Under the pieces are notes generated by a model. The model saw nothing but the letters and a program-made list of their open reading frames with translations. It ran no database searches and was not told the DNA's origin. A stretch of DNA of 36,859 bases from Saprospiraceae bacterium (lineage in GTDB: Bacteria; Bacteroidota; Bacteroidia; Chitinophagales; Saprospiraceae): assembly GCA_022841345.1 (NCBI GenBank), contig JALHRR010000049.1, positions 1-36,859 of the forward strand. The letters run 5' to 3'. The first letter of the stretch is position 1. Every line of letters begins with the position of its first letter. Below, in pieces: positions 32,118 to 36,859 of the stretch. A program made the translations under genes and the position numbers.

Positions 32118-32681
32118 ATGTTTAATAATTCCACCCACGTTTTGATTTTGATACTTATATCAAGTTTTAGCATGAAAGCTCAAGATGTAATTTTTAAAAT
32201 AGTGCCATCATGAGATGCACAGGAACATTTGATTTTAGATTTGCCGCAAGGCGCTAATTTCGAACATAAGGGTAATGGTGTTTTCCATATCAATGGTATG
32301 CCTGATGATTTTGGGTTCTACAAGATCGGCATCAAAGCAGGAGGAAATATTTTAAATGGAGTTACTACCGGTGATATAACATTAATCCATAGACATATCA
32401 TGGGCAATAGCCCCCTTTCTAATCATTTTAAATTAACTGCAGCTGATGTTGATTGTGATGGAAGGGTTACAGTACTGGATATGATTCAGATAAGAAGAGC
32501 GATAATCGGTCAAATAAGCGAATTTGGTTGCAAAACTAACTACAAATTTTGGCCTGAGAATCTTGAATTTTACTGGGAAGGATCGAGAGTGAATGCGGGA
32601 GAGTATATTTCCATAAAGTTAGGAGATGTCAATAACAGTGCTGTTTACAACAGTAGCTCATTCCTGGACGGTGAACATTAA
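32118..32681 (+). pseudogene. Secreted dockerin-like protein 3, interrupted by an in-frame TGA
   Basis: From ATG 32118 the frame encodes a signal peptide (MFNNSTHVLILILISSFSMK then AQ) and DVIFKIVPS, then meets TGA at codon 32 (32211-32213). After it the same frame continues without a break to 32681 as DAQEHLILDLPQGANF..., a clear paralogue of protein 2 through ILNGVTTGDITLIHRHIMG, ADVDCDGRVTVLDMIQIRRA and SIKLGDVNNSAVYNS. The stop sits where protein 2 has Trp (AGSW), so one G-to-A change of TGG explains it. TGA is the normal stop of other genes here (917, 1425, ald), so it is not a reassigned codon. A restart at TTG 32229 would lack the signal peptide. Confidence 0.8.
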
Positions 32682-33155
32682 ACCATCGACAAAATTTCTT
32701 CATTGCCAGTAGCGTCAAGAAAATTCAACTAAAAAATAGCTCTAAATTTAAATACAGCTGGCGCTCCAAGTCTATCGTAAAAACTTTTTACTACCCTACT
32801 TCCATGCTACCTCTGTTGTCTGGATGGCTTTTAATCACCTACATTCAGCAGGTGCATTCGTACCGGATATCCAATCTATACATGAATAAGTGTATTAGTA
32901 CATCAATGGTTTATCCTACAGTTTTCTAATATTTTCTTCATAACAGTTTAAGCCCCTCCTGTCTAGACATGCATATATGTGCAGTACGTCTATGGTGTAC
33001 CCTACAATTTTCAGATGTTTTCATCGGATCAGTTTATAACCTTCCATCTTTGAAGTAAAACGATTAACTAAAATACTGGTACAGTATTTGTATTACACAT
33101 AATGTTTTGTTATAATATAAAAATGATTAACTTGCAAGCTATTAAAGGTGTCAAA
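32682..33155. other. Spacer with a diverged tandem repeat of about 85 bp
   Basis: No gene is supported. Two imperfect copies of a unit of about 85 bp lie at about 32876-32960 and 32961-33045. Shared words are cta.acatg, gtac.tc.atggt.ta.cctac and a.tttt at a constant offset near 85. The leader of the next lipoprotein gene, including an aaaggtg Shine-Dalgarno-like word at 33144-33150, lies at the right end. Confidence 0.5.
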
Positions 33156-33458
33156 ATGAAAACTATCAAATTCTACCTGATTGGTTTAGCATCTATTCTG
33201 ATGTTTATACTAAGCGGATGCGAGAAAGTATTCTCCTCCATGACCATTACCAACAATTCTCCTTACACTTATGCAGTGTATCTGGATGATACTTCAAAAG
33301 GAGAAATGAATCCAAAAGATGTACTTTCATTTACAATCGATCCCGGAATTTATCAGCTGAAAGCTATCCAGATGACCGACATTGTGGGTGAACCAGATAC
33401 CAAAGGAGGCACACTTCATGTACTTCAGGGAGAAGAAATGACCTGGACATTTTATTGA
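33156..33458 (+). CDS. Small lipoprotein of unknown function
   Basis: I start this at ATG 33156 (100 residues) rather than an upstream ATG at 33102, because the signal peptide begins here: MKTIKFYLIGLASILMFILS followed by the lipobox LSGC with Cys at position 22. The lipid-modified Cys is followed by EKVFSS. The remaining 75 residues look like one beta-sandwich domain: MTITNNSPYTYAVYLDD, DVLSFTIDPGIYQLKAI, GTLHVLQGEEMTWTFY. The pattern recalls small carboxypeptidase-like or PEGA-like beta domains, but I do not recognise the family. A run of GAATTTA heptamers starts in its stop codon. Confidence 0.7.
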   Translation: MKTIKFYLIGLASILMFILSGCEKVFSSMTITNNSPYTYAVYLDDTSKGEMNPKDVLSFTIDPGIYQLKAIQMTDIVGEPDTKGGTLHVLQGEEMTWTFY

Positions 33459-33484
33459 ATTTAGAATTTAGAATTTAGAGTTCA
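33457..33484. repeat. Heptamer repeat (GAATTTA)x3 plus one degenerate unit
   Basis: Three exact gaattta units (33457-33477) and gagttca (33478-33484) begin inside the stop codon of the lipoprotein gene. Confidence 0.75.
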
Positions 33485-33621
33485 GAATCACAACAGCCAA
33501 ATAGCCGTAATATCAGAACATAATTCGAGTAGAGAAATGGATGATTTCAATGTATGCAAAGCATTTATAATCACTGCACTCCAGGTTGTTATGCAAGGAG
33601 TTAAATGATTTTTTCCATTAA

Positions 33622-33654
33622 AGAAAAAGACCCGAAAACATGTGTCTTCGGGTC
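33622..33654 (-). terminator. Rho-independent terminator of the serpin gene
   Basis: On the minus strand an 8-bp stem (gacccgaa 33629-33636 with ttcgggtc 33647-33654, 10-nt loop) is followed by a T-run (plus-strand A-run 33622-33628). It lies 42 bp after the serpin stop codon. Confidence 0.75.
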
Positions 33655-33695
33655 CTGTGTAAGTTTGAAAAATAAAAGTCTTTATATCAATAATG

Positions 33696-34922
33696 TTAGT
33701 CCTGTACTTTCGATGGATCTTTAACCAATCCGGTAAACACCATTGCATTCGTAGGAATATGTCTCAGAATCACCACAAATGGCTTGTCAAATCTGAATGA
33801 GGGAGGTGCTGAAGTGGTAGAGAATCCTACTGCTGTCACAGCTGCCCCTTCTGCCCCATTTTCATCCACTTTAAGTACAGATTTATGTTTTACAGTGCTG
33901 ACATAAATGCCGGGACCAATTAAAGCAGTACCCAATCTTCCAAACTGGGCAGCTTCAGGAAGAAATGCCTGAATCATTCCAAGCGCAGTTAATGGATACT
34001 TCAACTCGGCAGTGTATGCAAGGTTGAGTTTTGGAAAACTTGTAAATGCGCGGTCAAATTGCATTTCTGCCCAGGCAGTTTTAACTTGTTCCCATGTTAT
34101 TTGCTGTATCCAGTCATTGCTTAAAGTCTGAGGGCCTTTTGCCTGCACAAATGAAAGACTATAAGTAGAATCCGTGAATGGAAAATCTACCAGATTAAAA
34201 TCTGCCGTTTGTATAAATGAAGTCAAACGATCTCCTGTAACGTATGGGACGACTACTGTCGAACCATCATTTCTGGTAAAATCAGCATCAAATATCATAT
34301 CCGGTTCAAATCCATGTTCCCATCCGGCTTTGAAGTGAAGTGCATTGATCAGGAATGCTAAATCAAGTGGTCCGATAGACTCTACAATCTTATCAATTTT
34401 GCCGTTGGTTTTGGCTTTAACCCAGGCATTGATGTTATCTTTTGTACTACCCTGGTCAAAATCATAATGTACAGATTCTGCACCATAATGGGTATTGATT
34501 GTATTTAAAAATTCTTGTTTCGTAGCTATGCGCTGATTATCAAAAAAGAAGGCATTAGCTGAAGTCAGTGAAGCTTTTCCACTTTGCTGCTCCATCAAAA
34601 TGCGCAATTTTGCATTTTGCTCATTGATATCCGTCTCGTCACAACCTTTACAATGCATCACCTCACTCATTTCTTCAAATGTTTTTGATTCAGCTGCATT
34701 TAAAGCCATACTCAATGCGGTATGCACACTTAAAGGAGATATCAATAAATTACTGTCAGAAGCTGATTTTGCCATATGGAGGAATAAATCCCAGCCAAGG
34801 CCATTGTTCATATCCGCTACCTTTTGTACATCTTCAACGGGTACTTTGACAATAGGATCATCGACCTTTTTACAGGCGAAGAACAGGGTTCCAAGTAATA
34901 CTATGAATAAGCCATTTTTCAT
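33696..34922 (-). CDS. Serpin-family protease inhibitor, lipoprotein
   Basis: I start this at ATG 34922 (408 residues), because the lipoprotein signal MKNGLFIVLLGTLFFAC begins here with the Cys at 17. CKKVDD follows the lipid Cys and resembles the Lys-Asp-Asp type surface-export signal of Bacteroidota. The serpin fold is complete: NLLISPLSVHTALSMALNAA, DLAFLINALHFKAGWEHGF, and the C-terminal DKPFVVILRHIPTNAMVFTG. The reactive-centre hinge ENGAEGAAVT (354-363) has small residues, as in inhibitory serpins. Counting 17 residues from the hinge Glu gives P1 Thr370 and P1' Ser371, in agreement with the downstream PP.F.F.KPF anchor. It should trap a serine or cysteine protease at the cell surface. 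Confidence 0.9.
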   Translation of the reverse strand: MKNGLFIVLLGTLFFACKKVDDPIVKVPVEDVQKVADMNNGLGWDLFLHMAKSASDSNLLISPLSVHTALSMALNAAESKTFEEMSEVMHCKGCDETDINEQNAKLRILMEQQSGKASLTSANAFFFDNQRIATKQEFLNTINTHYGAESVHYDFDQGSTKDNINAWVKAKTNGKIDKIVESIGPLDLAFLINALHFKAGWEHGFEPDMIFDADFTRNDGSTVVVPYVTGDRLTSFIQTADFNLVDFPFTDSTYSLSFVQAKGPQTLSNDWIQQITWEQVKTAWAEMQFDRAFTSFPKLNLAYTAELKYPLTALGMIQAFLPEAAQFGRLGTALIGPGIYVSTVKHKSVLKVDENGAEGAAVTAVGFSTTSAPPSFRFDKPFVVILRHIPTNAMVFTGLVKDPSKVQD

Positions 34923-35116
34923 AATTGATAATTTGATTTGAAAAAAAACAATTAAAATACAATCTGTCCTATGACGCAACTCTGCCCTGTATTAGTTTGC
35001 CATTGTCCTAACTTTTTCAAAATGCCTTCTGCTCTAAGATATATAAACGAAAAGATTCCATGAAAATAATTACTTTTCGGAACACATAATGCAATCATCA
35101 CAGAGTACATATCACT

Positions 35117-36373
35117 ATGTCAACATTTCGAGAAAAAATAAGTGGATTAGGTCCCGGACTTATCCTGGCAGGAGCAGCTATTGGAGTCTCACATTTAATT
35201 CAATCAACGAGAGCCGGAGCCGATTACGGGTTTTCACTGTTATGGGTGTTACTGCTTGCTTGCTTGACAAAATATCCTTTTCTGGAAATTGGTCCCAGGT
35301 ATGCTGCAGCTACGGGTAAAAATTTGATCCAGGGTTATTTATCCATCGGCAAATGGGCCTATTGGACCTTTGTTATCCTCACATTAGGAACGATGTTTAT
35401 AGTGCTTGCTGCAGTGACGATGGTGACAGCAGGAATAGCTGAAATGATTTTTGAGACCGGATGGAGTACAGCCAGCTGGTCAGCTTTCATTCTGCTGTTT
35501 TGTGTACTGCTCCTGTATATAGGTAAGTACAATGCGCTGGATTTTGCAATGAAGATTATTATTTCTGTGCTGACAATTTGCACTTTGGCTGCAGTCATCA
35601 TAGCTGCCATTAGTTATGTTCCATCAGAAACAGGCTTATTCAATCCTAATTATTGGAATTGGGCGAGTATTGCATTTATAATTGCATTTATGGGCTGGAT
35701 GCCAATCCCCCTGGATGCAGCAGTGTGGCATTCCTTTTGGACACTTGAAAAGAGGAAAACTTTAATTCAGGAAGAGAAAAGTGTGGGCTTTGCAAGATTA
35801 GATTTCAATCTTGGATATTTCGCTGCTACCGGAATTGGAGTTTTATTTCTGGCTCTTGGAGCATTGATCATGTTTGGAGGAGATGGCTTTTCAGACAGCA
35901 GTGTACAATTTTCTGCACAACTCATTGATATCTACAGAAATACACTGGGTGAATGGAGCACACCTCTTGTATCAACTGCCGCGTTGATTACAATGGTATC
36001 CACAACACTTGCAGTTACAGACGCCTACCCCAGAGTGATTGAAAGCCTCAAATTGGCCTGGTTTGAAAATCATTCTGACAGCTCAAAGAAGTCTGTAAGA
36101 TCTTTGAATAATATTTCTCTGTTCGTCATTCCACTTATCTCATGGATCATCATTTATAAGATGATGGGCTCTTTCAAAAGTATGGTAGATTTTGCCACTA
36201 GTATGTCTTTTCTCTCGGCTCCTATACTTGCCTGGTTCAATATGAAACTGGTGCTTTCAAAAGACTTTCCGGCTGAATTCAAGCCCGGAAAAAACTATAT
36301 AGTGTTCATGTGGGCATGTCTCATGTTTCTCGTCGCATTTTGTCTGATGTACATTTATTTGTTGATTCGTTGA
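35117..36373 (+). CDS. Divergent Nramp-family metal-ion transporter
   Basis: The 418-residue inner-membrane protein has about 11 transmembrane helices. It opens GLGPGLILAGAAIGVSHLIQ (10-29), recognisable as the Nramp TM1 entry, and STRAGADYGFSLLWV, matching the Q-AGA-x-YG-x-LLW segment after TM1. The metal-binding DPGN motif of classical MntH/DMT1 is absent: the equivalent stretch reads SHLIQS and is about three residues shorter. In TM6 the classical A-x-x-MPH is replaced by MGWMPIPLDAAVW (192-204), keeping Met195-Pro196. The substrate is therefore uncertain: it may move a different divalent metal or use other ligands such as His26. It is divergent from the serpin gene across a 194-bp gap with no clear promoter box. 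Confidence 0.82.
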   Translation: MSTFREKISGLGPGLILAGAAIGVSHLIQSTRAGADYGFSLLWVLLLACLTKYPFLEIGPRYAAATGKNLIQGYLSIGKWAYWTFVILTLGTMFIVLAAVTMVTAGIAEMIFETGWSTASWSAFILLFCVLLLYIGKYNALDFAMKIIISVLTICTLAAVIIAAISYVPSETGLFNPNYWNWASIAFIIAFMGWMPIPLDAAVWHSFWTLEKRKTLIQEEKSVGFARLDFNLGYFAATGIGVLFLALGALIMFGGDGFSDSSVQFSAQLIDIYRNTLGEWSTPLVSTAALITMVSTTLAVTDAYPRVIESLKLAWFENHSDSSKKSVRSLNNISLFVIPLISWIIIYKMMGSFKSMVDFATSMSFLSAPILAWFNMKLVLSKDFPAEFKPGKNYIVFMWACLMFLVAFCLMYIYLLIR

Positions 36374-36859
36374 GGTTCTGAGATGATACTTTTCGATGTC
36401 AAGTCCGGGTATGAATTCGTAAGGATGTGATGTCTTTCAGCGGCTATGCCTTGAAAGGTGATGTTTTTTCAGGGGACAGGCCCAGAAAAAGTGATGTCTT
36501 GCAACTTTTTTCAGCTTCGCTTCAAAAATCGCAAGGTGATGGCTGACGCTCAATACACGCAGGCAGCTTTTTAATTCTGATCTCTCAAGCCCGAAGCTTT
36601 TTACAGACTGCATCCCTGGAGCTTCATTCTGGCTGTTCCGGCTATTAAGCCAGAGGCCAGAAGCAAGAAGCGGCTGTTGCGGCTACAATTACATCCGAGG
36701 CAGATGCTTCTTCTCGTGGCCTTAACTCACCCCCGACCCCTCTCTTGAAAAGCTAGCGTTTATACACATCTTCACTCCTTTGTCAATCTATATGTGAAGA
36801 AAGCTGTTTGAAAACTCTGTAGTCCTCTAAAAAAAGTAATTGGTCCGGGTGGCCTTTGA
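36374..36859. repeat. Gene-free right end with dispersed repeats
   Basis: No gene is supported on either strand. gtgatgtctt.ca words recur at 36427, 36461 and 36491. Positions 36535-36569 match 6630-6664 (ctcaatacacgcaggcag against ctcaatacaggcaggcag). Positions 36630-36690 repeat ggctgtt.cggct words like those at 6730-6870. A C-rich word actcacccccgacccctctc (36725-36744) is of a type I have seen between genes in many unrelated bacteria. The stretch from 36750 to the edge is AT-rich and may lead into the next gene. Confidence 0.55.

Noticed and set aside
32211-32213. TGA read as tryptophan or selenocysteine
   Set aside because: TGA ends the SET-domain gene, the methyltransferase at 1425 and ald in the same window, and no SECIS-like hairpin is evident just after the codon. 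A point mutation or sequencing error is simpler.
30766-32681. Cellulosome-like complex
   Set aside because: Dockerin-like modules are present, but no cohesin domain or carbohydrate-active catalytic domain is seen in the window.
33102-33155. Upstream start of the small lipoprotein at 33102
   Set aside because: It would place 18 residues before a well-formed lipoprotein signal; the ATG at 33156 has an aaaggtg word just upstream.
34923-34979. Upstream start of the serpin at 34979
   Set aside because: It would bury the lipoprotein signal behind 19 extra residues; the ATG at 34922 gives a standard signal with the Cys at 17.

Overview
The window looks like chromosomal DNA of a Bacteroidota bacterium, most plausibly from the Saprospiraceae or a nearby lineage. 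The support is a type IX secretion (T9SS) C-terminal sorting domain, several promoters with the Bacteroidota -7 element TAnnTTTG, futalosine-pathway menaquinone synthesis (MqnD), REC-LytTR response regulators, a DUF4199 protein, and free-standing copies of the dockerin-like module that Saprospiraceae surface proteins often carry. The lineage call is inference; no rRNA or tRNA gene was seen.

Layout. Positions 1-321 hold the start of a secreted beta-helix protein that runs off the left edge (minus). Positions 322-916 are gene-free and include five C-rich tandem units of 51-52 bp. Positions 917-6395 are mostly housekeeping: a small SET-domain protein, a zinc-ribbon methyltransferase, an RluA-type pseudouridine synthase, mqnD, ald (alanine dehydrogenase), a membrane-anchored LuxR-type regulator and a DUF4199 membrane protein. 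Positions 6396-6876 are gene-free and carry dispersed repeats, related to sequence near 490 and near 36,500.

The centre (6877-29253) is one surface locus. A minus-strand cluster runs from an 18-kb gene for a 6,025-residue secreted beta-helix adhesin (10054-28131), through a T9SS cargo protein 8 bp downstream (8921-10045), to an outer-membrane beta-barrel (8015-8788). Two REC-LytTR response regulators bracket the cluster (6877-7710 minus, 28453-29253 plus), and neither has a histidine kinase beside it. The giant is built from about 13 beta-helix modules, two SprB-like repeats, a block of PKD/Ig-like domains, and a C-terminal pair of 45-residue calcium-loop repeats where a T9SS sorting domain would be expected. 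It contains internal duplications of different ages.

To the right lie a small HTH protein, trmN6, and a tandem cassette of three secreted dockerin-like genes; the third is broken by an in-frame TGA. Then come a small lipoprotein, a serpin lipoprotein (minus) and a divergent Nramp-family transporter lacking the classical DPGN motif. The last 486 bp are repeat-rich and apparently non-coding.

The most promising system is the giant adhesin with its neighbour cargo protein, beta-barrel and bracketing LytTR regulators. Its plan resembles SprB/SprF of gliding Flavobacteria, but the parts are different and the C-terminal module is unusual.
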